DNA of 27,489 bases from CAWDLX01 sp046728155 (GTDB taxonomy: Bacteria; Actinomycetota; Actinomycetes; Mycobacteriales; Micromonosporaceae): assembly GCA_046728155.1 (NCBI GenBank), contig JBKPDY010000117.1:1-27489 (forward strand), written 5' to 3'. This document shows, piece by piece, positions 1 to 8,190 of the stretch. Below the pieces are notes generated by a model. That model saw only the letters and a list, made by a program, of their open reading frames with translations, did not search any database and was not told where the DNA came from. The position numbers and the translations under genes are program-made. Each line of letters begins with the position of its first letter. The first letter of the stretch is position 1.

Positions 1-2443
1 GGGTGGCGTTGATCGCGTCGTCGACGGGTCCTCGCGGCACCGAGATACGCTCGTCGCTCTCCCGCCTGGCCTCGTAGACCACGATCGAGACCGCGGCGGC
101 CAGTTCAGCCGGGCCGAGCCCCTCCCACACGCCCTGCCGGAGGCACTCGGCGACCAGCAGGTCGGCCTCGGTCCAGATCCGCGACAGTGTCCGTCCCGCG
201 CCCGTCATCGTGCCGCCGGAAAGGTAGCCGCGCTCCTCCAGCAGAGTGCAGACCTGGTCGAAGGTTCGGGCGAGGGAGCCCGTCCGGGTGGCCACCTTCT
301 CGCGTAGCGCCGCCGTGTCCCGCTCGAGCCGGGCCCGTCGCTCGGCCCAGCGAGCGTGCTCCTCCCGGTCCGGACAGGCGTGACACGGATGGCGGCGCAG
401 TTGCCGGCGAAGCTCCTGCAACTCCTCGTCGTCGACGGACCGCCCGGCGCGCGCCATGCCGTGCGTCGACACCACGGATCGGGTCTCGGACATTGCCTGA
501 CGCAAGGTCGCGGCCAGATCGCGACGCGCCTGCGGAGAACGGTGGTTGAAGTGCTTGGGCACGCGTACGCGGGTCAGTGCCTCCACCGGGGTGGTGAACT
601 CGGCCGCGGCGATCCGGCCCGCCCATCGGTCCTCCGTGAGCACCAATGGTCGTGGCTCCCCGAACGGAGCGACGGCGGGGTCGAGCACGACCGCCAAGCC
701 GGCCCGCCGACCGGATGGAACGCGGATCACATCGCCGACCTTCAACCGACCCAACGACTCCGCGGCGGCGGCCCGGCGGCTCGCGGCGCTGGTACGGGCG
801 AGGGCCTTTTCCCGGTCGCCGATGTGTTGCCGGATCCCGAAGTACTCGGCGAAATCCCCCTGATCGCAGGCCATTTCGATCGCTTGGGCGGCGAGAGTCT
901 CCACGTTGCGCTGGACCTGTCGGGCCATTCCCACGACCGACCGGTCGGCCTGGAACTGGGCGAACGAAGACTCGAGCAGCTTGCGTGCTTCGGCGAAGCC
1001 GACCGACCCCACCAGGTTGACCGCCATGTTGTAGGACGGGCGGAAGCTCGACCGCAGCGGATATGTGCGCGTCGACGCGAGCCCGGCGACGTGGCGGGGA
1101 TCGACCTCGGGTGACCAGATGACGACCGCATGCCCCTCCACGTCGATGCCCCTGCGCCCGGCCCGGCCGGTGAGCTGCGTGTACTCGCCCGGAGTGAGAT
1201 CCACATGCGCCTCGCCGTTGAACTTGACCAGCCGTTCGAGCACGACACATCGGGCCGGCATGTTGATGCCAAGGGCGAGGGTCTCGGTCGCGAAGACCGC
1301 CTTCACCAGGCCACGGACGAAGAGCTCCTCCACGACCTCCTTGAACGTGGGAAGCAGGCCGGCGTGGTGGGCGGCGAGTCCTCGCTCGAGCCCGTCGAGC
1401 CATTCCCAGTAGCCGAGCACCGCGAGGTCGTCGGCCGGGATGTCGCGCGTCCGCTCCTCGACGACACTTCGGATCTCGGCCCGCTCCTCGGGGTCGGTCA
1501 GCCGTAGCCCGGCCGCGAGACACTGCTGTACGGCCGCGTCACAGCCGGCGCGGCTGAAGATGAACAGGATCGCCGGGAGCAGCCCCTCGCGGTCCAGCCG
1601 CTCCACCACATCCGGCCGGTAGGGTCCGAACGGTCGTCGGGCACGTGTGGTCCGGCCACCCCACGGCCCGTCGCCGTCCAGCCGTCGCGCCAGCTCACGG
1701 GTGTAGCGGAGCAACTCCGGATGGACCTCGTGCATCTGCGCCGCGGTCGCATCGTGGAACAAGTCGAACATCCGTCGCCCGACCAGCATGTGCTGCCACA
1801 GGGGTACCGGACGATGTTCGGTCACCACGACCTGCGTCTCTCCGCGCACGGTCACCAGCCAGTCGGCGAACTCCTCGGCGTTGGACACCGTCGCCGACAG
1901 GGAGACCAGGGTGACCGACTGCGGCAGGTGGATGATCACCTCTTCCCAGACCCCGCCGCGGAACCGGTCGGCGAGATAGTGGACCTCGTCCATGACCACG
2001 TAGCCGAGGTCCGTCAGGGCAAGCGAGCCGGTGTAGAGCATGTTGCGAAGGACCTCGGTCGTCATGACGACGACCGGCGCGTCCGGGTTGATGGTGTTGT
2101 CCCCGGTGAGCAGGCCCACCCGGTCGGCGCCGTGCACATCGGTCAGGTCGTTGAACTTCTGGTTCGACAGCGCCTTGATGGGGGTTGTGTAGAAGCACTT
2201 TCGACCCTGGGCCAACGCGAGATGAACGGCGAACTCGCCCACGACGGTCTTGCCGGCGCCGGTCGGGGCGCACACGAGCACACCGCTGCCCCGCTCCAAC
2301 GCGGAACAGGCCTCGTGCTGGAACGGGTCGAGTTCGAACGCAAGTGCGTCCGCGAACGCGGCCAGGCGTGGCAGCTCGGCCTGCGCGTTCGTACGAGCGG
2401 AGCGACGACGGGCCGCGGCGTACCGCTCGGCGGGGCTCGTCAT
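1..2443 (-). CDS. helY: Ski2-like DEAD/DEAH-box helicase HelY, 3' end outside window
   Basis: The frame is open from an ATG at 2443 to the left edge, about 814 codons, so the C-terminus is missing. Motifs in order are a Walker A APTGAGKT near residues 59-66, a DEVH box within VVMDEVHYL, SAT (motif III) within SLSATVSNAEEF, and QLTGRAGRRGID (motif VI). This is the Ski2/Mtr4 layout, and the protein resembles mycobacterial HelY, which lies beside tatC, tatA and pafBCA as here. The family unwinds RNA or RNA-DNA duplexes using ATP; the substrate in this organism is unknown. There is no Shine-Dalgarno sequence. A TAGCCT hexamer (2451-2456) ends 7 bases before the ATG, which argues for a leaderless mRNA and supports this start. 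The next gene is divergent. Confidence in the family is high, in the detailed role lower. Confidence 0.93.
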   Translation of the reverse strand, partial: MTSPAERYAAARRRSARTNAQAELPRLAAFADALAFELDPFQHEACSALERGSGVLVCAPTGAGKTVVGEFAVHLALAQGRKCFYTTPIKALSNQKFNDLTDVHGADRVGLLTGDNTINPDAPVVVMTTEVLRNMLYTGSLALTDLGYVVMDEVHYLADRFRGGVWEEVIIHLPQSVTLVSLSATVSNAEEFADWLVTVRGETQVVVTEHRPVPLWQHMLVGRRMFDLFHDATAAQMHEVHPELLRYTRELARRLDGDGPWGGRTTRARRPFGPYRPDVVERLDREGLLPAILFIFSRAGCDAAVQQCLAAGLRLTDPEERAEIRSVVEERTRDIPADDLAVLGYWEWLDGLERGLAAHHAGLLPTFKEVVEELFVRGLVKAVFATETLALGINMPARCVVLERLVKFNGEAHVDLTPGEYTQLTGRAGRRGIDVEGHAVVIWSPEVDPRHVAGLASTRTYPLRSSFRPSYNMAVNLVGSVGFAEARKLLESSFAQFQADRSVVGMARQVQRNVETLAAQAIEMACDQGDFAEYFGIRQHIGDREKALARTSAASRRAAAAESLGRLKVGDVIRVPSGRRAGLAVVLDPAVAPFGEPRPLVLTEDRWAGRIAAAEFTTPVEALTRVRVPKHFNHRSPQARRDLAATLRQAMSETRSVVSTHGMARAGRSVDDEELQELRRQLRRHPCHACPDREEHARWAERRARLERDTAALREKVATRTGSLARTFDQVCTLLEERGYLSGGTMTGAGRTLSRIWTEADLLVAECLRQGVWEGLGPAELAAAVSIVVYEARRESDERISVPRGPVDDAINAT

Positions 2444-2450
2444 ACCTAGA

Positions 2451-2456
2451 AGGCTA
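2451..2456 (-). promoter_or_regulatory. -10 element of helY (TAGCCT, leaderless)
   Basis: On the minus strand TAGCCT is followed by 7 bases and then the helY ATG. This matches the TANNNT -10 consensus of actinobacterial housekeeping promoters, with the start site predicted at or next to the ATG. No convincing -35 is seen. Confidence 0.6.
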
Positions 2457-2470
2457 TCCGGGCGGGAAGG

Positions 2471-2511
2471 CCAGCCGGCGGCACGGACCGGGACCGGCCG
2501 CTGCCGGCTGG
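2471..2511. repeat. Inverted repeat in the helY/HAD divergent gap
   Basis: The 9-base arms CCAGCCGGC (2471-2479) and GCCGGCTGG (2503-2511) are perfect reverse complements separated by 23 bases. They lie between the two divergent starts, next to the HAD -10 element. This could be an operator, but the arms are GC-only in part and chance occurrence is possible. Confidence 0.3.
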
Positions 2512-2512
2512 G

Positions 2513-2518
2513 TATGGT
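2513..2518 (+). promoter_or_regulatory. -10 element of HAD gene (TATGGT, leaderless)
   Basis: TATGGT is followed by 7 bases and then GTG at 2526. The same hexamer contains the in-frame ATG at 2514. Reading it as a -10 box moves the gene start to GTG 2526. Confidence 0.5.
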
Positions 2519-2525
2519 GCTCGGC

Positions 2526-3257
2526 GTGCCGCCCCCCGGACCGCCGTTCGCGCCAGCCAGGCGAAGGCGCGCGGTCCAGGCGGTGCTCTTTGATTTCCAC
2601 GGCACAGTGGCCCAGGTCGAGGACGCGGTCGAATGGGTACTCGCCGCGGCCGCCGCCTGCGGCGTCGATCTCGGTCTCGCCCGGGCGACGGCACTCGCCG
2701 ATCAACTGGTGACCGTGGGCCGAGCCGGCGGGCCTCGGCCGACCAAGGTGCCGCCGCATCTGGCCGAGGTCTTCGCCGATCGTGACCTGGACTCCCGCTC
2801 TCATCGGGCCGCGTACATCGGTCTCGCGCGCACGGTCGAAGCCGGCATCGACGGGTTCGCCGAGGCCTTGTACGAACGCCTGCTGCGTCCGGAGGGCTGG
2901 CGGGTGTATGCCGACACCGGGCCGGTCCTGGGCGCCCTGTACGCGGCTGGGGTACCCGTCGGGGTAGTCTCGAACATCGGCTTTGACATCCGGTCGCTCT
3001 GCGTGTCCATGGGTTTCGCCGAATACGTGACGACGTGGGCCCTCTCGTTCGAAGTCGGCCGATGCAAACCCGACCCAGCCATCTTCCGGTACGCCTGCGA
3101 GGCGCTCGGCGTGGCACCAGAAGAGACCCTCATGGTCGGTGATACTCCGGCCGACGCCGCCGCCGTGGACGCCGGCTGCCGGGTACTGGTGTTGCCGTCC
3201 AGTCCGCCGGGAGCGGTGAACGGACTCGGCGCGGCGCTGTCGCTCGCTATCGGCTGA
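2526..3257 (+). CDS. HAD-superfamily hydrolase with DFHGT motif I
   Basis: A 243-residue protein of the HAD subfamily I type. Motif I is LFDFHGTV (nucleophile D23), motif II is the serine in VVSNIG, motif III the lysine of RCKPDPAIF, and motif IV the acidic MVGDTPADAAAVDAG. The fold predicts hydrolysis of a small phosphorylated metabolite; the substrate cannot be read from sequence. Motif I has histidine at 25 where most phosphatases carry the second aspartate (DxDGT) that acts as acid/base, so activity may differ. I chose GTG 2526 because a TATGGT hexamer lies 7 bases upstream. ATG 2514, four codons earlier, is the alternative. The gene converges on the lipid kinase with only 3 bases between the stops. 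Confidence 0.85.
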   Translation: MPPPGPPFAPARRRRAVQAVLFDFHGTVAQVEDAVEWVLAAAAACGVDLGLARATALADQLVTVGRAGGPRPTKVPPHLAEVFADRDLDSRSHRAAYIGLARTVEAGIDGFAEALYERLLRPEGWRVYADTGPVLGALYAAGVPVGVVSNIGFDIRSLCVSMGFAEYVTTWALSFEVGRCKPDPAIFRYACEALGVAPEETLMVGDTPADAAAVDAGCRVLVLPSSPPGAVNGLGAALSLAIG

Positions 3258-3260
3258 CGC

Positions 3261-4193
3261 CTACCCCAGAAGGCTGAGCGCTCCGGGCTCCACCGTGATG
3301 GTGACCGGCAGCGGACACATCCGCTCGCCGTCGGCGTACGCAGTGATCCCATCCGCCGCGATCGTCACGGTGCGGGCGCGCAGGCTGATCAGCCGCGGAT
3401 GGGTGACGTGGGTGCCCTTGTAGACCCGGGGCTGCAGCCGGAGCAACGTCGTCCGCGAGATGGGTCCGGCTATGACGACGTCGAGCAGACCGTCCGCGAG
3501 GTCGGCGTCCGGGCACATGCGCATGCCTCCGCCGTACGAGGCGGCGTTGCCGACCGCGACCAGGACCGCATCCTGCTCGAGGATCTCGCCGTCGACGCTC
3601 AGCAGGTAGTGCCGGGGCCGCAGCCGGACCAGCTCGGCGAAGATAGCGAAGTCGTAGCGCCGGCGCCCCTTCGGCCACCGCATGCCGTTGGCGCGTTCGT
3701 TGACAAGGGCGTCGAACCCGGCCCCGAGCACAGCCACGAAGCGGCGGATGAAGCCGTCGGGGCCGTCGATGCGGGCGAGGTCGATCGGCCGGGTGCGCCC
3801 CGCGCTGAGCGCGTCGGCGAGCATCGTCGCCGCGGCCACCGGGTCAGCGGGGATCCCGGCCTCAGCGGCGAAATCATTGCCCGTACCGACGGGGATGACT
3901 CCGAACGCGACGCGCCCGCCGGCGGCGGCCTGGACCGCCAGGTGGACCGTGCCGTCGCCACCCGCGGCGATCAGCGCACCGGCGCCGTCATCGACGGCCC
4001 GACGACAAGCGGTCAGCGCCTCGTCCACGGTGTTCGCATCGAGTAGGTGCACCTCGTGGCCGGCGGTTTGCAGCGCCTCCAGCGCGGCGGTCACAACGGC
4101 TCGGTGGCGGCCACGCCCCGCGGCCGGGTTGCACAACACCGCGCATGTGGTCCGCTGGGAGCGTGTCCGCTCGTCCGACGCGCTCCCCGTCAT
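3261..4193 (-). CDS. Diacylglycerol/sphingosine kinase-like lipid kinase
   Basis: A 310-residue protein with the DAGK catalytic signature: CNPAAGRG near residues 21-28, the nucleotide-binding GGDGT at 78-82, and PVGTGNDFA at 101-109. A typical C-terminal beta domain follows, including a GDGLLDVVI-like segment (here ADGLLDVVIAG). The family phosphorylates diacylglycerol or related lipids (DgkB/YegS type) at the inner membrane face, feeding phosphatidic acid back into phospholipid synthesis. The ATG overlaps the tatC stop in an ATGA, so translation is probably coupled to tatC. A longer upstream reading of this frame lies entirely inside tatC and was discarded. The exact lipid substrate is unknown. 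Confidence 0.9.
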   Translation of the reverse strand: MTGSASDERTRSQRTTCAVLCNPAAGRGRHRAVVTAALEALQTAGHEVHLLDANTVDEALTACRRAVDDGAGALIAAGGDGTVHLAVQAAAGGRVAFGVIPVGTGNDFAAEAGIPADPVAAATMLADALSAGRTRPIDLARIDGPDGFIRRFVAVLGAGFDALVNERANGMRWPKGRRRYDFAIFAELVRLRPRHYLLSVDGEILEQDAVLVAVGNAASYGGGMRMCPDADLADGLLDVVIAGPISRTTLLRLQPRVYKGTHVTHPRLISLRARTVTIAADGITAYADGERMCPLPVTITVEPGALSLLG

Positions 4194-5077
4194 CGGCCGT
4201 CGTGGTCGTCGTAGCGCGTCGAACCCCACGTCGACGCGTCGACCGGCGACACCGGCTCGATCTTCGACGCCTCGTCGTCGCCGACTCCCGCGTAGAGCGC
4301 TCGCCGGCTTCGGCGGCGGTCGTTGAGGAATGCGAAGCCGACCGCGGCGAAGTAGAGCACCGCCATACAGGCGGCCAGGATCGTCATGTTGAACGGATCC
4401 GGCGTCGGCGTCACCAGGGCCGCGAAGAGAAACATCAAGAAGATGGCCACCCGCCACCAACCGAGCAGCCGCCGGGCGGAGACGAGACCGGCGACGTTGA
4501 GCATCGCGACGATCAGCGGGAACTCGAAGCCGGCGCCGAAGAGGAGCATCACGCCGGTGACGAAGCCGAAGTAACCCTGCAGGTCGACGGTGACCGTGAT
4601 GTTTCCGGACAGGCCGAGGAAGTACTGCATGCTGCGGTTGACCAGGACGTAGCCGAGCACGAAACCGGCGGCGAAGAGGGGGGTCGCGATCGCGGCGAAG
4701 ATGTAGCCGTAGCGGCGCTCGTGCTTGTGCAGCCCTGGCGCTATGAACGCCCACAGCTGGTAGAGCCAGAACGGGGCGGCGAGAACAAGGCCCACGTAGA
4801 GAGCGATCTTCAACTTGAGCAGAAACGGATCGAGCACGCTGCCGGTCATGACGCAGGAGGGCAGCGCGGTGTGCGACCGCATGTACGTGCAGTACGGCTC
4901 GGTCATGAAGTTCTGGATGCGGCCAGCCACCGTATATCCGACCACGGCGCCGACCACGATCGCCACGCACGCCCGGAACAGCCGCATGCGCAACTCGCGC
5001 AGATGCTCGATGAGCGTCATCGAGCCGTCGGCCGCACGCTGGAAGTTACTGGGCCGGCGACCCCTCGCCGGGCTCAC
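4190..5077 (-). CDS. tatC: Twin-arginine translocase subunit TatC
   Basis: A 295-residue polytopic protein with the TatC signature: an N-terminal LIEHLRELRMRLF, then DPFLLKLK, then LYQLWAFIAPGLHKHERR, in which the glutamate and first-loop residues that recognise the RR signal peptide are conserved. Six hydrophobic segments are visible. TatC is the receptor for folded, cofactor-containing exported proteins and works with TatA encoded just upstream. The GTG at 5077 lies 13 bases after the tatA stop and has only a weak ribosome site; ATG 5020 (MTLIEHL) is a shorter alternative. The C-terminal tail after the last membrane helix is charged and has no obvious domain. Confidence 0.96.
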   Translation of the reverse strand: MSPARGRRPSNFQRAADGSMTLIEHLRELRMRLFRACVAIVVGAVVGYTVAGRIQNFMTEPYCTYMRSHTALPSCVMTGSVLDPFLLKLKIALYVGLVLAAPFWLYQLWAFIAPGLHKHERRYGYIFAAIATPLFAAGFVLGYVLVNRSMQYFLGLSGNITVTVDLQGYFGFVTGVMLLFGAGFEFPLIVAMLNVAGLVSARRLLGWWRVAIFLMFLFAALVTPTPDPFNMTILAACMAVLYFAAVGFAFLNDRRRSRRALYAGVGDDEASKIEPVSPVDASTWGSTRYDDHDGR

Positions 5078-5090
5078 GGTCGGAGAGGCT

Positions 5091-5354
5091 CTACTTGTCG
5101 CGGATGTGCTGAACCGGGTTGACCATCGGCGACGGCTGATCGTCGGTCACCTGGCCCTCCAACGGCTGCCGGCCCGACTGCGCCTCAGCCTTGGCTTGGA
5201 CGTCGTCCTCCTGAAGGCCGCGGGTCTCCGCCTTGAGAATGCGCATGGAACGCCCGAGGGACCGGGCCGCGTCCGGCAGGCGCTTAGCGCCGAAGAGCAG
5301 CACCAGCACCACAACAAGGACGATGATGTGCCACGGCCTGATCGCACCGCTCAT
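5091..5354 (-). CDS. tatA: Twin-arginine translocase subunit TatA
   Basis: An 87-residue protein with one N-terminal membrane helix (about residues 8-20), the FGAKRLPDAARSLGRS hinge and amphipathic helix, and a charged, disordered tail. This is the standard TatA layout; TatA oligomers form the passage for folded substrates recruited by TatC. A GAGGTG ribosome site lies 8 bases before the ATG. A TAGGAT hexamer at 5389-5394 could be its own -10. It sits upstream of tatC in the same direction, separated from the 79-residue gene by about 100 bases. In mycobacteria tatA also follows pafC, so the arrangement is conserved. Confidence 0.96.
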   Translation of the reverse strand: MSGAIRPWHIIVLVVVLVLLFGAKRLPDAARSLGRSMRILKAETRGLQEDDVQAKAEAQSGRQPLEGQVTDDQPSPMVNPVQHIRDK

Positions 5355-5388
5355 ATGTCCGCCACCTCACTGCTCGACGATGCCGACC

Positions 5389-5394
5389 ATCCTA
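5389..5394 (-). promoter_or_regulatory. Possible -10 element upstream of tatA (TAGGAT)
   Basis: On the minus strand TAGGAT would start transcription near 5382. That gives a leader of about 28 bases containing the GAGGTG ribosome site of tatA. No clear -35 is visible, so confidence is low. Confidence 0.35.
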
Positions 5395-5456
5395 CGTTCG
5401 GGCCGGGCGAAACTGCACCTCACGTGTCATCGGCCGGCACGCACACTGCGACGCCG

Positions 5457-5696
5457 CTACTCGCCGCGGAGGCGGGCCATGCGCTTGGCCGCCTCGGACA
5501 CGCCGTTCTGGAGGGACAGCGTGCTCTGCCGCAGCGTATCGAGCCTCGTCTGCAGTGCGCGGGCCTCCTCTGCCCGCCGCCGAAGGCGGTGACCAGCGGC
5601 GGCGAGCGGGCGGATCCGGCCGATCACGGCCAGCACGGTCAGTGCCAGTAACAGCACACCGACGACGATCATGCCCAGGGCGATCCAGACCAGCAT
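5457..5696 (-). CDS. Small single-pass membrane protein between pafC and tatA
   Basis: A 79-residue protein I cannot assign to a named family. Residues about 3-26 form one hydrophobic helix (LGMIVVGVLLLALTVLAVIG). The rest is basic and heptad-like with many Leu, Arg and Ala, so a cytoplasmic coiled coil is likely. It lies downstream of pafC and upstream of tatA on the same strand. Upstream of the ATG, the bases TTAAGGT can be read either as an AAGG ribosome site 8 bases away or as a TAAGGT -10 box 6 bases away. The position next to tatA makes a membrane or export role conceivable, but this is only context. Confidence 0.75.
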   Translation of the reverse strand: MLVWIALGMIVVGVLLLALTVLAVIGRIRPLAAAGHRLRRRAEEARALQTRLDTLRQSTLSLQNGVSEAAKRMARLRGE

Positions 5697-5777
5697 GATC
5701 TGACCTTAACGGCCCGTTCTCCCACCGTGCGGGGGATCCCAGTTCTGGGGCCGTGGATGTCTGGCGTTGCCAGGGGG

Positions 5778-6758
5778 TCAGTCGTAGCTCGACAGGGCAG
5801 CCATTGCTTCGGCGCGTACCGCGTCGGCGAGCGCCCGCGGCGACACGACTGTGGCGCCGGGGCCCAGCCCCATCACCATCCGGCGGGCCCAGCTCAGGTC
5901 GGAGGCGCGCAGGGAGACCAGCCAGCGCTCGGTCGACTCCTCCACCACCCGTTCACACGGGTAGTACTCGGTGATCCACCGCTCCCAGCGGCCGATGCGG
6001 AGGGTGATCAGTGGCAGCTCGTCGTTGGGCGTGAAGACCCCGCCGCTCACGTCGTGTGGTTGGGCATCGGGTGGTGGCGCGGCGGGCTCGTCGAGCTCCT
6101 CGCTGGAGTCGATCCGGTCCACGCGGAACAGGCGGACGGCCTCGACCCGCCGGCACCAGGCTTCAAGGTATGCCCGCCCTTCGGCGACGAGCACCCGCAT
6201 CGGGTCGACGACCCGCTCAGTCACTTCGTCACGGGTCGCCGTGTAGTAGGTGATTCGCAGGGCGCGTCGGCGTTGCACCGCCCCTTGCAGATCGGCCAAC
6301 CGGTCGCTGGCGATATGCCTGGCCGTCGCGGCCGCGGCGACGGCAAGCTCAGCGGCGGCGTCGCCGGCGGCCGACTCGATCTTCGCCAGAGCCCGCTCGA
6401 CAGCGTCGCGATCGTGGGCCCCAGGCACTTCGGCCAGCATCCGCAACGCCACGATCAGCGCCATCGCCTCATCCTGGGTGAGGCGCAGCGGCCGGTCGAT
6501 ACCCGCGTCGTACGTGACCGTCACGTGGTCCCCGTCGAAGGCCATGTCGATCAGGTCGCCCGGCCCGTACCCGGGCAGCCCGCAGACCCACAGCAACTCG
6601 AGGTCCTCCCGCAGTTGCTTCTCGGACACGCCGAGATCCGTTGCGGCGGAGCCGATCGGGATGCCAGGACGGGCGAGCAGGTACGGGACCAGGTTGAGCA
6701 ACCGCGCGAGCCGGTCGCCGACCGCCCGCTCCGCGGCCACCCGGGTGGAGGCGCTCAC
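5778..6758 (-). CDS. pafC: WYL-domain transcription regulator PafC
   Basis: A 326-residue protein with an N-terminal winged-helix region (about residues 10-65, LLNLVPYLLARPGIPIGSAA onwards) and a central WYL domain. The RITYYTATRDEVTERVVDP and AYLEAWCRR stretches mark the WYL core, followed by a C-terminal extension. In mycobacteria PafB and PafC act together as an activator of LexA/RecA-independent DNA-damage genes; despite the name they are not required for pupylation. Its GTG overlaps the pafB stop in a GTGA, so the two are co-translated in matched amounts. Assignment as C rather than B rests on order and on the overlap. Confidence 0.93.
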   Translation of the reverse strand: MSASTRVAAERAVGDRLARLLNLVPYLLARPGIPIGSAATDLGVSEKQLREDLELLWVCGLPGYGPGDLIDMAFDGDHVTVTYDAGIDRPLRLTQDEAMALIVALRMLAEVPGAHDRDAVERALAKIESAAGDAAAELAVAAAATARHIASDRLADLQGAVQRRRALRITYYTATRDEVTERVVDPMRVLVAEGRAYLEAWCRRVEAVRLFRVDRIDSSEELDEPAAPPPDAQPHDVSGGVFTPNDELPLITLRIGRWERWITEYYPCERVVEESTERWLVSLRASDLSWARRMVMGLGPGATVVSPRALADAVRAEAMAALSSYD

Positions 6759-7765
6759 GGTGCCTGCCTCGATGCGGCCGCGGCGACCGCGTCGTGAGGC
6801 TCGTCGCCGGCCAGGTCACGCAGCCGGGCGATGATCGCTTTGCGCACCTCGTCCGGGTCGAGGACGATCAGATCCGCGCCGTACGCCGCGAGCCAACGGG
6901 CGAAGGAGTCCGGGTCGCTGTAGCGCACAACCGCGCGATCGCCGTCGGCGCCGGGCACGACCTCGTCGGCGTAGCGGCGGATGCCCGCCGCCCGGCCCGG
7001 CTTGAGCAGCAGCGTGGCGCGGCCGGAGTGTTCGACCGGATCTGTCCACCGGGCCACGTGGCTGATCAGGTCAACGTCGGGCGGGCGCGTGAACGCCACC
7101 GGTTCGCCGACGGCGGTGACGCTACCGACGATGCGGGAGAGCCGGAAGCAGCGGGTAGCGGCTCGGTCGAGGTCATACCCGACGACGTACCACCGGCCGT
7201 GCCAGGAAACCACGCCCCACGGCTGCAACCACCTGCTGGTCGAAGCATCGTCCTCGGGCGTGCGGTAATCGAACCGGACCTCCTGCCGCTCCCGCGCGGC
7301 CTGCTGCAACGGCCCGAAGGCGGGATCGACCGTGACCACCGGCTCGACTCCCAAGGTGGCCTCCGGGTCGAGGTCGACGCCGGCCGCCCGCAGTTTGAGC
7401 AGACCGGACGATGCCGCGGCGGCGAGCCCTGCATGCCGCCACAACCGGGCGGCGATGCCGACGGCCGCGGCCTCGTCCGGTTCGAGGTGCAGGTCAGGCA
7501 GGGCGTAGTCATTGCGGGCGATCCGGTACCCCGGCTCGGTGTCGAACGCGCTCGTCGTGCCGGTCTCCAGCGGTACCCCCAGGTCGCGCAGCTCGGCTTT
7601 GTCGCGCTCGAACTTGCGCTGGAACGCCTCGTGCTCGCGGGGGTCATCGACGTCGTGCTCGTACCCCGGTACCGTGGCCGCGATCTGCGCGGCGGTCAGG
7701 AACCGTCGCGTCGCCAGCAAACAGATCACCAGATTGACGAGGCGCTCCGTCCGGGTACGGGACAC
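6755..7765 (-). CDS. pafB: WYL-domain transcription regulator PafB
   Basis: A 336-residue protein with an N-terminal helix-turn-helix (RLVNLVICLLATRRFLTAAQ), a linker, and a WYL domain near residues 160-230. The WYL domain contains VRFDYRTPE, the RWYVVGYD core and RCFRLSRI. It is the partner of PafC in the DNA-damage activator. The GTG start has no ribosome site, but TACTCT (7773-7778) ends 7 bases upstream, consistent with a leaderless mRNA from its own promoter. A short hairpin at 7857-7875 separates it from the pafA transcript. This layout implies that pafBC can be expressed independently of pafA. Confidence 0.93.
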   Translation of the reverse strand: MSRTRTERLVNLVICLLATRRFLTAAQIAATVPGYEHDVDDPREHEAFQRKFERDKAELRDLGVPLETGTTSAFDTEPGYRIARNDYALPDLHLEPDEAAAVGIAARLWRHAGLAAAASSGLLKLRAAGVDLDPEATLGVEPVVTVDPAFGPLQQAARERQEVRFDYRTPEDDASTSRWLQPWGVVSWHGRWYVVGYDLDRAATRCFRLSRIVGSVTAVGEPVAFTRPPDVDLISHVARWTDPVEHSGRATLLLKPGRAAGIRRYADEVVPGADGDRAVVRYSDPDSFARWLAAYGADLIVLDPDEVRKAIIARLRDLAGDEPHDAVAAAASRQAP

Positions 7766-7772
7766 GTGTTCG

Positions 7773-7778
7773 AGAGTA
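7773..7778 (-). promoter_or_regulatory. -10 element of pafBC (TACTCT, leaderless)
   Basis: On the minus strand TACTCT is followed by 7 bases and the pafB GTG, with no Shine-Dalgarno sequence in between. No clear -35 is seen. Confidence 0.6.
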
Positions 7779-7856
7779 GCAGCAAGCGACGCTACGGGCT
7801 CACCTCGACGCTCGCCGCCGTGATAGCTCGGCGGCCCGGGCCATCCGGGTCCAGTT

Positions 7857-7875
7857 CATGTCCACAAAGGACATG
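7857..7875 (-). terminator. Short hairpin after the pafA-linked 99-residue gene
   Basis: CATGTCC (7857-7863) and GGACATG (7869-7875) are perfect 7-base arms around a 5-base loop, 3 bases past the stop at 7879. There is no U-tract. It may end or stabilise the pafA transcript before the pafB promoter. Confidence 0.4.
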
Positions 7876-7878
7876 TCG

Positions 7879-8178
7879 CTAGACGAACATGAAGAGCGCA
7901 ACCAGGCCGGCGACTATGAGCACGAGAGTCAACGACAACACCCATGTCGGCACCCGGTACTCGCCCCGGCGGTTGCGTTCGATCTCGGCCAAGACTTTGG
8001 TCTGTCGCCGCTGTAGCCAGCCTTGCCGGTGCGGGTTGGTGAAGTGGTCCTTCGGGGCGAACACCACCCCGCCCAGCGCGCCCATCGGGCCGGTGATCGG
8101 CTCCTCGTTGGCCTCCCGTTCGGCCGCTCTTGCCCGGTACTCGGGGTTCAGATCGTCGTCGTGCTCAGGTCCGGTCAC
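7879..8178 (-). CDS. Tail-anchored small protein co-transcribed with pafA
   Basis: A 99-residue protein that I do not recognise. The first about 75 residues are hydrophilic, acidic at the start (PEHDDDLNPEYRARAAEREA) and basic later (RRQTKVLAEIERNRRGEYR). They are followed by one hydrophobic helix at about 78-98 that ends the protein, so it is probably a tail-anchored membrane protein with its bulk in the cytoplasm. The GTG at 8178 is preceded by a GAGGGGG ribosome site and lies 12 bases after the pafA stop, so co-expression with the Pup ligase is nearly certain. A role as membrane tether or pupylation adaptor is speculation from position alone. Confidence 0.8.
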   Translation of the reverse strand: MTGPEHDDDLNPEYRARAAEREANEEPITGPMGALGGVVFAPKDHFTNPHRQGWLQRRQTKVLAEIERNRRGEYRVPTWVLSLTLVLIVAGLVALFMFV

Positions 8179-8190
8179 AGCCCGTCCCCC

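Noticed and set aside
105..1523. A 472-codon minus-strand frame overlapping helY in another frame
   Set aside because: The helY frame carries the helicase motifs throughout; the other frame is Arg/Gly/Pro-rich with none.
4194..4970. An N-terminal extension of the lipid kinase reaching into tatC
   Set aside because: This stretch is tatC read in another frame, and the ATGA overlap at 4190-4193 gives a natural start.
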